Of a stretch of 64,000 nucleotides of DNA, positions 23,905-33,380 are shown one piece after another; the first letter of the stretch is position 1; every line of letters begins with the position of its first letter. The translations under genes and the position numbers were made by a program. The stretch comes from Pedobacter rhodius (GTDB lineage Bacteria > Bacteroidota > Bacteroidia > Sphingobacteriales > Sphingobacteriaceae), in the NCBI RefSeq assembly GCF_027213645.1, contig NZ_JAPWGL010000005.1:1-64000 (forward strand), read 5' to 3'. Under the pieces are notes generated by a model. It worked only from the letters and a program-made list of their open reading frames with translations, was not told where the DNA came from and did no database searches.

Positions 23905-24813
23905 TCAGGTTTTAGAATTATAAATTGCTTGCAATGCCTCTTCTAAACGTGTAAACTTAAACTTAAAACCGGCATCTAAAAGTTTTTGTGCAGCAGTGTT
24001 GCTGCTCATTAATACTGCTTCAACCCTTTCGCCCATTAATAATTCAATTGCTGCTTTCGGAACTTTAACTGGCCAGAACGGGCGGTGGAGCTGTTTTGCT
24101 ATCGCCCTGGTTAAGGCTTTATTGGTAACCGGAAAAGGCGCACAGGCATTAAAGGCACCTTCCATTTTCAGGTTTTCTATGGCTTCAATATACATGGCAA
24201 CCATATCATCAAGGTGTAACCAGGGTGTCCATTGTTTCCCGGTACCGATAGCGGCGCCTGCAAATAAGCGTACCGGCAAATCAAGCTGAGGTAAAGCGCC
24301 TCCATCTTTGCTTAAAACAATTCCGGTGCGGAGCTTTACAATTCTTAAACTTAACTTTTTCCCTTCATCTACTGCTTGTTCCCACAGTTTGCAGCATTCT
24401 GCTAAAAAGCCGAAACCGTTGGGGCTTTCTTCCGTTAAAATTTCATCCCCGCAATCGCCATAATAACCAACGGCAGATGCAGAAATAAAAGCTTTAATCT
24501 GATGATTTTTTGATTCTTTTATGGTTTTGAAAAGTAAAGCTGACGATTTTACGCGACTGTCGATAATTTGCTTTTTACGCTCATCCGTCCATTTTTTATC
24601 AGCTACCGGTTCACCAGCCAAGTGCACAACCGCGTCAACACCTTCTAAACATGCCGCATCTATCTGTTGATTATACACATCCCAGCGAAAGGCATTTTCG
24701 CCTTCAGGTTTCCGGGATAAGGTATTTACCTGGTAACCACCAGCTAAAAGTGTTTTTTTAAGTGCCGAACCCACTAAACCTGTTGCTCCGGTAATCAGAA
24801 TTTTTTTAGCCAT
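23905..24813 (-). CDS. TIGR01777-type NAD-dependent epimerase-like protein
   Basis: 302 residues of the extended SDR group often named SDR39U1/YfcH. The nucleotide-binding loop is ITGATGLVGSALKK; further family marks are VVHLAGEPVADKKWTDERKK, FISASAVGYYGDCGDE and RTGIVLSKDGGALPQL, followed by WTPWLHLDDMV. The usual SDR Tyr is in VGYYG. The true substrate of this family is not established to my knowledge. The gene stands alone on the minus strand, convergent with 22807-23742. Confidence 0.9.
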   Translation of the reverse strand: MAKKILITGATGLVGSALKKTLLAGGYQVNTLSRKPEGENAFRWDVYNQQIDAACLEGVDAVVHLAGEPVADKKWTDERKKQIIDSRVKSSALLFKTIKESKNHQIKAFISASAVGYYGDCGDEILTEESPNGFGFLAECCKLWEQAVDEGKKLSLRIVKLRTGIVLSKDGGALPQLDLPVRLFAGAAIGTGKQWTPWLHLDDMVAMYIEAIENLKMEGAFNACAPFPVTNKALTRAIAKQLHRPFWPVKVPKAAIELLMGERVEAVLMSSNTAAQKLLDAGFKFKFTRLEEALQAIYNSKT

Positions 24814-24847
24814 ATTTTAAAAACACTAAAGATACAAAAGGGTTTTT

Positions 24848-24900
24848 GTTAAAGGTTAAAGGTTAAAGGTTAAAGGTTAAAGGTTAAAGGTTAAAGGTTA
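24848..24900. repeat. 7-bp tandem repeat
   Basis: AAAGGTT repeated seven times without change (24851-24899), preceded by GTT and followed by one degenerate unit (AATGGGTT). It sits 35 bp upstream of the epimerase start codon, where slippage could change spacing or expression. Confidence 0.9.
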
Positions 24901-24962
24901 ATGGGTTGCACTCATGTCCATTATCTATCTTCCATCATCCATTTCCCATCACCCATCTAAAT

Positions 24963-26582
24963 TTAAAGCCCTGCTATAATCCGGCTTTTTGGTGCTTTAA
25001 CCGAATAGCTTAATTTAATCGTTTTGGTTTCATTAGGTGCAATTTTTAAATTCCAGGTAAGCATACCGGTTTCTTTATTTACTGCTGCACCGCTGCTTTC
25101 TAATAATTCAATTTCAATATCACTTTCTGTGGATAATGGATATTGGTCTTTCAGCAATAATTCTATGGCCTCTTTTTTAGTGTTTCTGATTTTAATCAGG
25201 TAAGTAAATACCTGCTTTTTATTGCTTCCGATAAATTTTGTACTGCTGAAATCTTCCTGCTTTTCCTTTTTTATAATAATTTTTTTATCCCTGCCCATGC
25301 TCAAACTCAAGGTATCCTGAATACTCGCAGGGTTTATAAAAGATTTACCGGTATAAGTGCCTTCAAAAATAATATTAGCCTCACCCGCCTGAAGATTTAG
25401 CTTTTCCCAATTCGTTACATCGGCCAGTAAATACGCCTCAGCACTTAATCGTGGTGCAGCATAATATTTGTATTTCGCCGGAACATCGTATGTTTTAAAA
25501 GCAACCGTATGCGGTTTATTATCACTGTTTACATCATAAGGAATATCGATGTCGAAAGTTACCCCCAATTGCGTTTCATTTACGGTCGTGTAATTGTTTA
25601 TTGTTGACGGTGATGGGGCTTTTGCTTTTGCCAAACTACTATTTCCCCTAATCATTACGACTTCATTTAATGCTTGCTTATCATCACTGATATACAAACC
25701 TGCAGCTTTTCCTTGTAAAGCCTGCGGAACTGTGTAAGCTGAAACAAACCAGGGATTCAAATTTGGTGCAGTAATGTTATAATTCGGGTTTCCGGTGGAT
25801 AAAGCAAGCTTAACCTTCTTCCAGTCCAGGCCCGTATTTTGTGTTATTGCTGCTTTGTAAACAATGCCTAAAGGATTTGAAGTGCTTATGGCCTTAACAT
25901 CATAACTCGCCAACCAGTTTGCATTTGGCGTAACATAAGAAACGGTATAGCTTGCTTCAGTATTTTCTTTTGCCATTAACTGCAAAACCAACTGGCCTAA
26001 TTGCTGGTTCGGGTTATTTCTCAATTCGGCAATTTGTTGTTGTATTGTAGTTAATCTTTGATTTTGTTGTTCCTCAGCTAAAGTTAATGCTGAAATTTCA
26101 TTTCTAACCTCCGTATTTTTGGAACGGTAATATGCTGCCAGTTTCATGAGCTCTGTAACATTGGTTCCGTTATTCGTACCGCCCGATTTTCTGTTTTCGT
26201 CCAGCAACAATAATGTTTGCTCGTCTATCGTTTTGGCGTTTTTTATTTTTATCAATTCGGCGCTAATTATTTTAATGCTGTCGTTTAGTTTTTTAATCTC
26301 CGGGTTGGCTGCATCTGTATTCAGGAAATCTCTGTTAAACTGTACGGCGAGGATGGTAACACCCGATGAAACACCAACCTGGATCGAGTTTTCATTTACC
26401 TTGCCCGAGATGTTATTGATCACAATTTCTGAAGTGCCCGCCGGTAGGTTTACTTTTCCGCTATGACCCATTTGTGCGCCATTATTATAAACCGTTACAC
26501 TTTCTAATGTCGCTTTGGTTTTAATTTGTTGTTGTGCAAATACGCTCAGCGGAAATAGCAAACTAATTAGCAGTTTTTTCAT
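24963..26582 (-). CDS. DUF4139 (MuiA-type) exported protein
   Basis: 539 residues with a signal peptide (MKKLLISLLFPLSVFAQQ). The N-terminal DUF4140-type part reads ATLESVTVYNNGAQMGHSGK, with a coiled coil at about 95-190; the C-terminal DUF4139 domain includes SYVTPNANWLASYDVKA and ends in a beta-rich part. Between them, at about residues 285-325, is an insert (VPQALQGKAAGLYISDD, then LNEVVMIRGNSS) that looks like the plug motif of SusC/RagA receptors. Such proteins are exported and of unknown function; a role in the cell envelope is plausible. It is a single-gene unit. Confidence 0.88.
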   Translation of the reverse strand: MKKLLISLLFPLSVFAQQQIKTKATLESVTVYNNGAQMGHSGKVNLPAGTSEIVINNISGKVNENSIQVGVSSGVTILAVQFNRDFLNTDAANPEIKKLNDSIKIISAELIKIKNAKTIDEQTLLLLDENRKSGGTNNGTNVTELMKLAAYYRSKNTEVRNEISALTLAEEQQNQRLTTIQQQIAELRNNPNQQLGQLVLQLMAKENTEASYTVSYVTPNANWLASYDVKAISTSNPLGIVYKAAITQNTGLDWKKVKLALSTGNPNYNITAPNLNPWFVSAYTVPQALQGKAAGLYISDDKQALNEVVMIRGNSSLAKAKAPSPSTINNYTTVNETQLGVTFDIDIPYDVNSDNKPHTVAFKTYDVPAKYKYYAAPRLSAEAYLLADVTNWEKLNLQAGEANIIFEGTYTGKSFINPASIQDTLSLSMGRDKKIIIKKEKQEDFSSTKFIGSNKKQVFTYLIKIRNTKKEAIELLLKDQYPLSTESDIEIELLESSGAAVNKETGMLTWNLKIAPNETKTIKLSYSVKAPKSRIIAGL

Positions 26583-26698
26583 TATTTTTTCTTATTATGT
26601 GTGTTAAGTACTTTGTTTACAGGAGATGATGGTTAATCACCTTATTTTCCATAATAAGCAAGGAAAATTGTTGGCGATTTGTAAATATTGTTCCTGTT

Positions 26699-26730
26699 TT
26701 TGCTCCGAAGAGAAAAATAAGATAGATTTG
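26699..26730 (+). promoter_or_regulatory. Promoter of cryptochrome DASH gene
   Basis: TTTG at 26699-26702, 20 bases, TAGATTTG at 26723-26730: a full match to the Bacteroidota consensus. Predicted start near 26737, 28 nt before the ATG. Confidence 0.75.
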
Positions 26731-26764
26731 TAGTAGCGTTCTTAATACCCTTTTCTGATAAAAG

Positions 26765-28039
26765 ATGTCTAAAAAAATTCTTGTTTGGTTTAGAAACGAC
26801 CTTCGTTTGCATGATAATGAAATGCTGGTCGAGGCGATTGCTAAATCGGATGCAATTTTACCGGTCTATATTATTGATCCCCGGCTTTTAGGACCCACTA
26901 AATATGGTACTTTAAAAACAGGAAGCATCAGGGCACAGTTTATTTTAGAAAGTGTTGCTGCATTAAGGAATTCGTTAAAGCAAATTGGCGGAAATCTTTT
27001 GATTGCTGAGGGTAAACCTGAAGAAATTATCCCTTCCTTGGTTCAGGAATACGAAATCAACGAAGTTTATCACCACCGTGAAGTTGCGGAAGAAGAAACA
27101 CAGGTTTCAACTTTAGTCGAAAACGGGTTATGGAAGTTACGCATCAATTTAAAACACTTTATAGGTCATACCCTTTACAATAAAGAAGATTTACCATTTC
27201 CGATAAAAGATATTCCTGATGCATTTAACCAGTTCAAGAAGAAAATTGAGCGTGATGCCATTATTAAACCTTGCTTTTTAGCACCCGACAGAATTAATGT
27301 AGCAGAAGTTATTGATTGGGGAATCATTCCGACCTTAACCGATTTGCAACTTGTTGCCCATGAAAAAGACAACCGTTCGGATTTTGAATTTGCCGGCGGC
27401 GAAACAGCAGGCATAAATACCTTGCAGAAAGTTATTGTTTCCATGCAGCAGGCAGCATCAACAAAAAATTTAATCCTGGCTTCAAAACTTTCCGCATGGC
27501 TGGCTATGGGTTGTTTATCTCCCCGTAAAGTATATTGGGAAATTAAGAAAATGGAAGGCATGCCAAATACAAAGGCTATGTTTAATCATGTTTTATTAGG
27601 GCTGCTGTGGCGTGATTATTTCCGGTTTATGTTTAAAAAATATGGAAATACATTTTTTAAGCCGGATGGGTTTGGCAGTCAGGGTATTGTTGATGAGGCA
27701 AATACAGAGGAAAACTTTAACAGCTGGAAAAACGGGCAAACCGGATTTGCCATTGTAGATGCAGTGATGAATGAACTTAATCAAACCGGTTATATTTCAA
27801 ACATTGCCCGTCAAACTGCTGCATTATACCTGATTAATAACCTGGAGGTAAGCTGGGTTTTAGGGGCAGCTTATTTTGAAGAAAAACTAATTGATTATAA
27901 CCCGGCGAGTAACTGGGGCAATTGGGCAAATATGGCCGGTGTGGGTAATGATCAGAAAACGAAAAGTGTTTTCGATTTAGATAAGAATATTAAAAATTTG
28001 GATCCGAAAGGGAATTACGCCTTAACCTGGGCCTCATAA
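26765..28039 (+). CDS. Cryptochrome DASH
   Basis: 424 residues of the photolyase/cryptochrome family. The start KKILVWFRNDLRLHDNEML is the antenna domain. The segment LPFPIKDIPDAFNQFKKKIE is characteristic of the DASH branch, as are WRDYFRFMFKKYGNTFF and IDYNPASNWGNWANMAGVGN in the FAD domain. DASH proteins repair pyrimidine dimers in single-stranded DNA and may signal. Two photolyase-type enzymes in one window suggest a light-exposed lifestyle. It has its own consensus promoter and does not share an operon with a neighbour. Confidence 0.92.
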   Translation: MSKKILVWFRNDLRLHDNEMLVEAIAKSDAILPVYIIDPRLLGPTKYGTLKTGSIRAQFILESVAALRNSLKQIGGNLLIAEGKPEEIIPSLVQEYEINEVYHHREVAEEETQVSTLVENGLWKLRINLKHFIGHTLYNKEDLPFPIKDIPDAFNQFKKKIERDAIIKPCFLAPDRINVAEVIDWGIIPTLTDLQLVAHEKDNRSDFEFAGGETAGINTLQKVIVSMQQAASTKNLILASKLSAWLAMGCLSPRKVYWEIKKMEGMPNTKAMFNHVLLGLLWRDYFRFMFKKYGNTFFKPDGFGSQGIVDEANTEENFNSWKNGQTGFAIVDAVMNELNQTGYISNIARQTAALYLINNLEVSWVLGAAYFEEKLIDYNPASNWGNWANMAGVGNDQKTKSVFDLDKNIKNLDPKGNYALTWAS

Positions 28040-28177
28040 AGAAATTGGCGGATTGTTCAATTGTTGGATTTCGATTTAACAAACAGGCTAAACCCATCAT
28101 TTTGTTAATCCTTAAATCCTATAAATCCTGCGTAATATTTTAATCGTGTTTTTTACCATTTATATAAGGTAAAATCC

Positions 28178-28185
28178 TAATTTTG
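28178..28185 (+). promoter_or_regulatory. Possible -7 box of odhA
   Basis: TAATTTTG fits TAnnTTTG and lies 26 nt before the odhA ATG. The matching TTTG about 20 nt upstream is not clear, so the call is tentative. Confidence 0.45.
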
Positions 28186-28210
28186 TAACGCTTATAGTAA
28201 ACAGTTAATA

Positions 28211-31009
28211 ATGGATAAATTATCTTATCTTAACGGCGCAAACGCCGAATATATAGAGTCATTATATCAGTCGTATCAACAAGATCCTGAGTCGGTTGAG
28301 TTTGGTTGGCAGAAATTTTTCGAAGGTTTCGACTTTGGAAGAGGATCGGAAGCCCCTGTAGTAACCGCAGAAACACCTGAACAATTTTTAAAAGAAGTTA
28401 GTGTTTTAAATTTAATCGACGGCTACAGAACCCGCGGTCACTTGTTTACACATACCAATCCGGTTCGCGAAAGGCGTAAACACCAGCCTAGTTTAGACCT
28501 GGCGAATTTCGGTTTATCTGATGCAGATTTAGAAACCGTTTTTAACTCGGGTGTTGAAATTGGTATCGGTGCCGCAAAACTGAAAGATATCGTTGCTTTC
28601 CTAAAGCAGACTTATACCAGTTCAATCGGGGCAGAATATAAATTTTTACGTACACCTGAAGTGTTGAACTGGATTCAGCAAAAAATGGAAAGTGTGCGTA
28701 ACACGCCAAACTTCTCTATCGAAGAGAAAAAGCGAATCCTTCGAAAATTAAATGAAGCTGTAAGTTTTGAGAATTTTCTGGGTACAAAATTCTTAGGTCA
28801 GAAACGCTTCTCCTTAGAGGGTGCAGAGGCTTTGATTCCGGCTTTAGATTCAGTTATTGAAAAAGGTGCTGCTTTAGGCATCGAAGAATTTGTAATTGGT
28901 ATGGCGCACCGCGGCCGTTTAAACGTGCTGGCCAACATCATGCAGAAAACATATAAAGATATTTTTGCTGAATTTGAAGGCAAAAGTTATAATCCTGATA
29001 CCCCTTTTGGCGGCGATGTAAAATATCATTTAGGCTATTCAACAGATGTGGCTACGGCTTCAGGAAAAAGCGTTCACTTAAGTCTTTGCCCGAACCCGTC
29101 GCACCTGGAAACAGTTGATGGTGTGGTTGAAGGCATGAGCCGTTCGAAAATCGATTTCAAATATGGCGGTGACAACAGCCGTTTAGCGCCAATTTTAATT
29201 CATGGTGATGCATCAGTTGCCGGTCAGGGTATTGTTTACGAAGTGATTCAAATGGCCGGACTTGAAGGTTATAAAACCGGTGGAACCATCCACTTAGTAA
29301 TTAACAACCAGATTGGTTTCACCACAAATTATAAAGATGCACGTACGAGTACCTATTGTACAGATATCGCTAAAGTAACGTTGTCGCCGGTTTTCCATGT
29401 AAATGGTGACGATCCTGAAGCTTTGGTTTATGCGATTAACCTGGCAATGGAATATCGTCAGAAATATAAAAACGATGTTTTCATCGATATTTTATGTTAC
29501 CGTCGCTTCGGTCACAATGAGTCTGATGAGCCTAAATTCACGCAGCCTTTATTGTACAAAACCATCGAAAAACACCCTAATCCAAGGGAAATTTATATCG
29601 ATCAGTTAACTAAAGAAGGTAAGCTGGAAGCTGGTCTGGCGAAAGAAATGGAAAAAGATTTCCGTGGAATTTTGCAGGAACGCTTAAATGAAGCTAAAGA
29701 ATATGTTGCCGGAAACACAGAAGTTAAATTCGGTGGCGCCTGGGCAGATTTGCGGATGGCTACGCCAAAAGATTTTGTAACATCGCCGGTAACAGCTGTT
29801 AAAAAATCAACTTTACTGGAAATCGGTAAACGCATTACCACTTTACCATCAAACAAAAAATTCTTCAAAAAAATTGAAAAGTTATTTGTGGAACGGACCA
29901 AAATGGTTAACGAAACCAATGTTTTCGACTGGGCAATGGGCGAGCAACTGGCGTATGGTACTTTATTGTCGGAAGGCAAACGTGTTCGTTTAAGCGGTCA
30001 GGATGTGGAACGTGGTACTTTCTCTCACCGTCATGCGGTTTTAACTTTAGAAGACAGTGAGGAAGAATATGTACCATTAGCAAACATTTCCGACCAGCAG
30101 GCACCTTTTGATATTTATAATTCCCATTTGTCAGAATATGGCGTTTTAGGTTTCGAATATGGTTATGCAATGGCTAATCCGAATGCTTTAACCATTTGGG
30201 AAGCACAGTTTGGTGATTTCTTTAATGGCGCTCAGATTGTTGTTGACCAGTATGTAGCCAGTGCGGAAACAAAATGGCAACGTGAAAATGGTTTGGTTAT
30301 GTTATTGCCTCATGGTTACGAAGGCCAGGGTCCTGAACACTCTTCAGCACGTATTGAACGTTTTATGGAGCTTTGTGCGGATTACAACATGCAGGTTGCC
30401 AATTGTACCACGCCGGCTAACTTCTTCCATGTTTTACGTCGCCAGTTTAAACGCGATTTCCGTAAACCATTGATTGTATTTACACCGAAAAGTTTATTGC
30501 GCCACCCGGCCTGCGTTTCAAAATTAGAAGAATTTACAGAGGGTGGCTTTAAAGAAGTGATTGATGATGTAAATGTTAAAGCTGCAGATGTAACACGTAT
30601 CGTGTTCTGTAGCGGTAAAATTTACTATGAATTGCTTGAAAAACAACAGGCAGATAAAGTTAAGCATGTTGCAATTGTACGTGTTGAGCAGTTATACCCA
30701 ACACCTGTCGACCAAATGGAAGCCATCAAAGCGAAATACAAAAATGCCAATGAGGTTCTCTGGGTACAGGAAGAACCGGAAAATATGGGTGCATGGCCTT
30801 ATTTATTCCGCAAGCTATATAAAACCGGTTTGAAGGGTATTGATGTGATTTCAAGAAAAGAAAGTAGCAGTACAGCAACCGGTTTCGCAAAACAACATGC
30901 TAATCAGCAAGCTTATATTTTAGCTAAAGCTTTAGAAGTTCCTGTTAAAAAAGAGGAAGTAGTTGAAGCGACAAAAAAAGCAAGCAAGAAAATGGCAGAA
31001 GCCGATTAA
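28211..31009 (+). CDS. sucA: 2-oxoglutarate dehydrogenase E1 component
   Basis: 932 residues, the thiamine-diphosphate-dependent E1 of the 2-oxoglutarate dehydrogenase complex (TCA cycle). It has the typical N-terminal segment (YLNGANAEYIESLYQSYQQD), then GMAHRGRLNVLAN, HGDASVAGQGIVYE for cofactor binding, and the C-terminal transketolase half with GTFSHRHAVL and HGYEGQGPEHSSARIERFM. The C-terminal tail of Lys/Glu (VPVKKEEVVEATKKASKKMA) is a short extension. It is followed by odhB after 126 bp that contain a long hairpin. Symbol odhA is equally used. Confidence 0.96.
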   Translation: MDKLSYLNGANAEYIESLYQSYQQDPESVEFGWQKFFEGFDFGRGSEAPVVTAETPEQFLKEVSVLNLIDGYRTRGHLFTHTNPVRERRKHQPSLDLANFGLSDADLETVFNSGVEIGIGAAKLKDIVAFLKQTYTSSIGAEYKFLRTPEVLNWIQQKMESVRNTPNFSIEEKKRILRKLNEAVSFENFLGTKFLGQKRFSLEGAEALIPALDSVIEKGAALGIEEFVIGMAHRGRLNVLANIMQKTYKDIFAEFEGKSYNPDTPFGGDVKYHLGYSTDVATASGKSVHLSLCPNPSHLETVDGVVEGMSRSKIDFKYGGDNSRLAPILIHGDASVAGQGIVYEVIQMAGLEGYKTGGTIHLVINNQIGFTTNYKDARTSTYCTDIAKVTLSPVFHVNGDDPEALVYAINLAMEYRQKYKNDVFIDILCYRRFGHNESDEPKFTQPLLYKTIEKHPNPREIYIDQLTKEGKLEAGLAKEMEKDFRGILQERLNEAKEYVAGNTEVKFGGAWADLRMATPKDFVTSPVTAVKKSTLLEIGKRITTLPSNKKFFKKIEKLFVERTKMVNETNVFDWAMGEQLAYGTLLSEGKRVRLSGQDVERGTFSHRHAVLTLEDSEEEYVPLANISDQQAPFDIYNSHLSEYGVLGFEYGYAMANPNALTIWEAQFGDFFNGAQIVVDQYVASAETKWQRENGLVMLLPHGYEGQGPEHSSARIERFMELCADYNMQVANCTTPANFFHVLRRQFKRDFRKPLIVFTPKSLLRHPACVSKLEEFTEGGFKEVIDDVNVKAADVTRIVFCSGKIYYELLEKQQADKVKHVAIVRVEQLYPTPVDQMEAIKAKYKNANEVLWVQEEPENMGAWPYLFRKLYKTGLKGIDVISRKESSSTATGFAKQHANQQAYILAKALEVPVKKEEVVEATKKASKKMAEAD

Positions 31010-31019
31010 TAAAAATGAC

Positions 31020-31076
31020 CAATTATCAAATCCTAAAGCTCAAACTTTCAAATAGCACATTAGGATTTGATAATTG
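31020..31076. repeat. Perfect hairpin between odhA and odhB
   Basis: CAATTATCAAATCCTAA (31020-31036) and TTAGGATTTGATAATTG (31060-31076) are a perfect 17-bp inverted repeat with a 23-base loop. It starts 10 bp after the odhA stop. It has no T-run, so a role in mRNA stability or processing is as likely as termination. Confidence 0.85.
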
Positions 31077-31135
31077 ATTATTGAACATTGGTAATTATAA
31101 AATTAGAAGCTAAATAAAGATATATATTAAACATT

Positions 31136-32368
31136 ATGAGTTTAGAGATAAAAGTTCCACCAGTTGGTGAGTCGATAACGGAAGTTGTTTTATCACAGTG
31201 GTTAAAAAAAGATGGCGATGTTGTTGAAATGGACGAGGTTATTGCCGAGTTAGAATCAGACAAGGCTACTTTTGAATTAACTGCAGAACAGGCCGGAACT
31301 TTAAAAACCATAGCTGCTGAAGGCGATACTTTAGCGATTGGCGCGGTCGTTTGTAAAATTGAAGATGGGGGTGCAAAAGAGCCTAAAGCTGAAAGCGAAA
31401 AGCCAAAAGCTGAAGCTCCGGTTGCAGATAAAACTGCAGCTCCGGTTGCTGAAAAAGCATCAGGCGAAAGCTATGCTACCGGAACGCCATCTCCGGCTGC
31501 AGGAAAAATTCTTGCGGAAAAAGGCATTGATGCAGCTGCTGTGAAAGGTACTGGTATTGATGGCCGAATTACTAAAGATGATGCGGTGAAAGCGGAAAGC
31601 GGAAGTGCCAAAGCAGAAAGCCCTAAAGCATCTGCTGCGCCTGTTGCTGCTGCAGCTCCTGCAGGTGCGAGATCTGAACGTCGCGAGAAAATGTCGCCAT
31701 TGCGTAAAACAGTTGCAAAACGTTTGGTTTCCGTTAAAAATGAAACGGCTATGTTAACCACGTTCAATGAGGTTAATATGAAGCCTATCATGGATTTACG
31801 TGGAAAATATAAAGATTCTTTCAAAGAGAAACATGGTGTTGGTTTAGGTTTCATGAGCTTTTTTACGAAAGCTGTTACCGAAGCTTTAAAAGATTTTCCT
31901 GCGGTTAATGCTCGTATTGATGGTGAGGAGATTGTTTATAATAACTTTGCTGATGTATCCATCGCCGTTTCTGCACCAAAAGGTTTGGTGGTTCCGGTTA
32001 TCCGTAACGCAGAAAGCATGAGTTTAGCTGAAATTGAAAAATCTGTTTTGGCTTTAGCCCTTAAAGCCCGTGATGGTAAATTAACCATCGAAGAAATGAC
32101 CGGCGGAACGTTCACCATTACAAATGGTGGTGTGTTTGGTTCAATGATGTCGACCCCGATCATCAATGCACCGCAGTCGGCTATTTTGGGCATGCACAAC
32201 ATTGTTGAACGCCCGATTGCTGAAAAAGGAGAGGTTGTGATTCGCCCAATGATGTATGTAGCGCTTTCTTACGACCACAGAATTATCGACGGCAGAGAAT
32301 CTGTTGGTTTCCTGGTTCGTGTTAAACAGTTATTAGAAGACCCGGCGAGATTGTTATTAGGTGTTTAA
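31136..32368 (+). CDS. sucB: 2-oxoglutarate dehydrogenase E2 (dihydrolipoyl succinyltransferase)
   Basis: 410 residues. One lipoyl domain (Lys 43 in [17 protein letters not shown]), an Ala/Pro/Lys-rich linker, the E1/E3-binding domain ([34 protein letters not shown]) and a second flexible linker. The catalytic domain follows, with [20 protein letters not shown] and the active-site motif [16 protein letters not shown] (His and Asp). It transfers succinyl groups to CoA in the TCA cycle. The E3 gene is not in the window. A strong terminator follows. Confidence 0.96.
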   Translation: MSLEIKVPPVGESITEVVLSQWLKKDGDVVEMDEVIAELESDKATFELTAEQAGTLKTIAAEGDTLAIGAVVCKIEDGGAKEPKAESEKPKAEAPVADKTAAPVAEKASGESYATGTPSPAAGKILAEKGIDAAAVKGTGIDGRITKDDAVKAESGSAKAESPKASAAPVAAAAPAGARSERREKMSPLRKTVAKRLVSVKNETAMLTTFNEVNMKPIMDLRGKYKDSFKEKHGVGLGFMSFFTKAVTEALKDFPAVNARIDGEEIVYNNFADVSIAVSAPKGLVVPVIRNAESMSLAEIEKSVLALALKARDGKLTIEEMTGGTFTITNGGVFGSMMSTPIINAPQSAILGMHNIVERPIAEKGEVVIRPMMYVALSYDHRIIDGRESVGFLVRVKQLLEDPARLLLGV

Positions 32369-32393
32369 CTTATAAATCTCAACTTCATATTCA

Positions 32394-32424
32394 AAGCCTC
32401 GACATTTCGTCGAGGCTTTTTTGT
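32394..32424 (+). terminator. Intrinsic terminator of odhB
   Basis: Perfect 10-bp stem AAGCCTCGAC / GTCGAGGCTT (32394-32403, 32409-32418) with a 5-base loop and a T-run TTTT-TT. It lies 25 bp after the odhB stop. Confidence 0.92.
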
Positions 32425-32434
32425 TTACACACTC

Positions 32435-32690
32435 GTTATTGCGAGGCACAAAGCAATCCTACAACGCCAGTGAAATAAAACCCGCCGCATTAGGATTGCC
32501 TGCAGTCAATATAATTAAGTTAAGAGAGTAGCAAAAAATAATTGTTAGTTTGAGCGTAGTCGAAGGACAATTATTTTGTTTTCGAGTGTTGGAAAAGGTT
32601 TTCGACTACGTTCAGACTGACAGTATTTTCCTTAACTTAATTATATTGTGTCTGCGGTAGACGGGCTTCGAGCCTTGCAATGATGAAGAC
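32435..32690. repeat. Family R3 repeat carrying a nested family R2 palindrome
   Basis: The outer part starts TTATTGCGAGGCACAAAGCA and ends CCTTGCAATGATG; the pair GCAATCCTA / TAGGATTGC lies inside. Within it, 32507-32648 is a second palindrome with perfect 18-bp ends CAATATAATTAAGTTAAG / CTTAACTTAATTATATTG and inner dyads AAAATAATTGT / ACAATTATTTT and GTAGTCGAA / TTCGACTAC. Confidence 0.75.
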
Positions 32691-32828
32691 CTTAATTTTT
32701 GGCGATTATCTATCAGTTAGTGTCTTTCCGACCGGACTTTTAATGTTAAACCTGAGACGGCGGTGTCTGTTATAGATGTATGGATAAATAAATAACTCAG
32801 GTTTCTGTCGGTGAGACACCAACCGATA

Positions 32829-32891
32829 GGAGAATGGAGAAATCTTTGAAACCTTATTCCAAAGATTTCTCGGCTACGCTCGAAATGACGA
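32829..32891. repeat. Dispersed palindromic repeat, family R1
   Basis: GAGAAATCTTTG (32837-32848) and CAAAGATTTCTC (32860-32871) stem, followed by GGCTACGCTCGAAATGACGA. The central CCGATAGCTATCGG is missing in this copy. Confidence 0.75.
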
Positions 32892-32914
32892 AATATCTAT
32901 TGATATATTTGGAT

Positions 32915-33274
32915 ATGAAACTAACCTTCAACCTAAAATTCCTCTTTGTTTTTCTTATAATTTTTATTGTAGAAATCTTAATTGCAAAATACCTGCATGA
33001 TGCTTACATCCGCCCTTTCGGTGGTGATGTTTTGGTGGTGGTTTTGATTTATGCTTTCTTAAGGATATTCCTCAAAACAAATTATAAAAAGCTTGCTTTC
33101 GGGGTATTGGTTTTCTCTTTTATAATTGAATGCTTGCAAGGTTTGCATTATGTAAACTGGCTGGGTTTGCAGGATAACAAATTCTGGAGCATTGTATTAG
33201 GTACTTATTTTACGGTTTATGATTTGCTGGCTTATTTTGTCGGCTATTTAATTTGCTTGTTATTTAAAGACTAA
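32915..33274 (+). CDS. DUF2809-type small membrane protein
   Basis: 119 residues, nearly all hydrophobic, with about four membrane helices (FLFVFLIIFIVEILIAKYL; VVVLIYAFLRIFL; LAFGVLVFSFIIECLQGLHY; YFTVYDLLAYFVGYLICLLF). The phrase IIECLQGLHYVNWLGLQDNK with a later LGTYFTVYDLLAYFVGY is typical of DUF2809. ATG 32915 is chosen because an upstream start would translate R1 repeat DNA. Function unknown. It is followed by an unrelated lipoprotein on the same strand. Confidence 0.82.
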   Translation: MKLTFNLKFLFVFLIIFIVEILIAKYLHDAYIRPFGGDVLVVVLIYAFLRIFLKTNYKKLAFGVLVFSFIIECLQGLHYVNWLGLQDNKFWSIVLGTYFTVYDLLAYFVGYLICLLFKD

Positions 33275-33380
33275 CGGCTGCCTGCAACCGTTTAGGTAAT
33301 CTTTAATATCGGATAAAAACATTAAAGCTTTAAATTTGTTTAATTTTTTCAATTTCTTTAATCAGATTAGATTTACGGAT

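Larger units (their letters stand above)
32369..32914. other. Repeat-rich intergenic region
   Basis: About 545 bases without a gene. In order: the odhB terminator (32394-32424), a family R3 element with an inserted family R2 palindrome (32435-32690), a long dyad (32717-32815; AACCTGAG with CTCAGGTT and GTGTCT with AGACAC), and an R1 copy (32829-32891). The apparent N-terminal extension of the next gene is this repeat DNA. Confidence 0.75.

Noticed and set aside
32834..32914. Extended N-terminus of the DUF2809 protein
   Set aside because: The 27 extra codons are translated R1 repeat; the first membrane helix begins after 32915.
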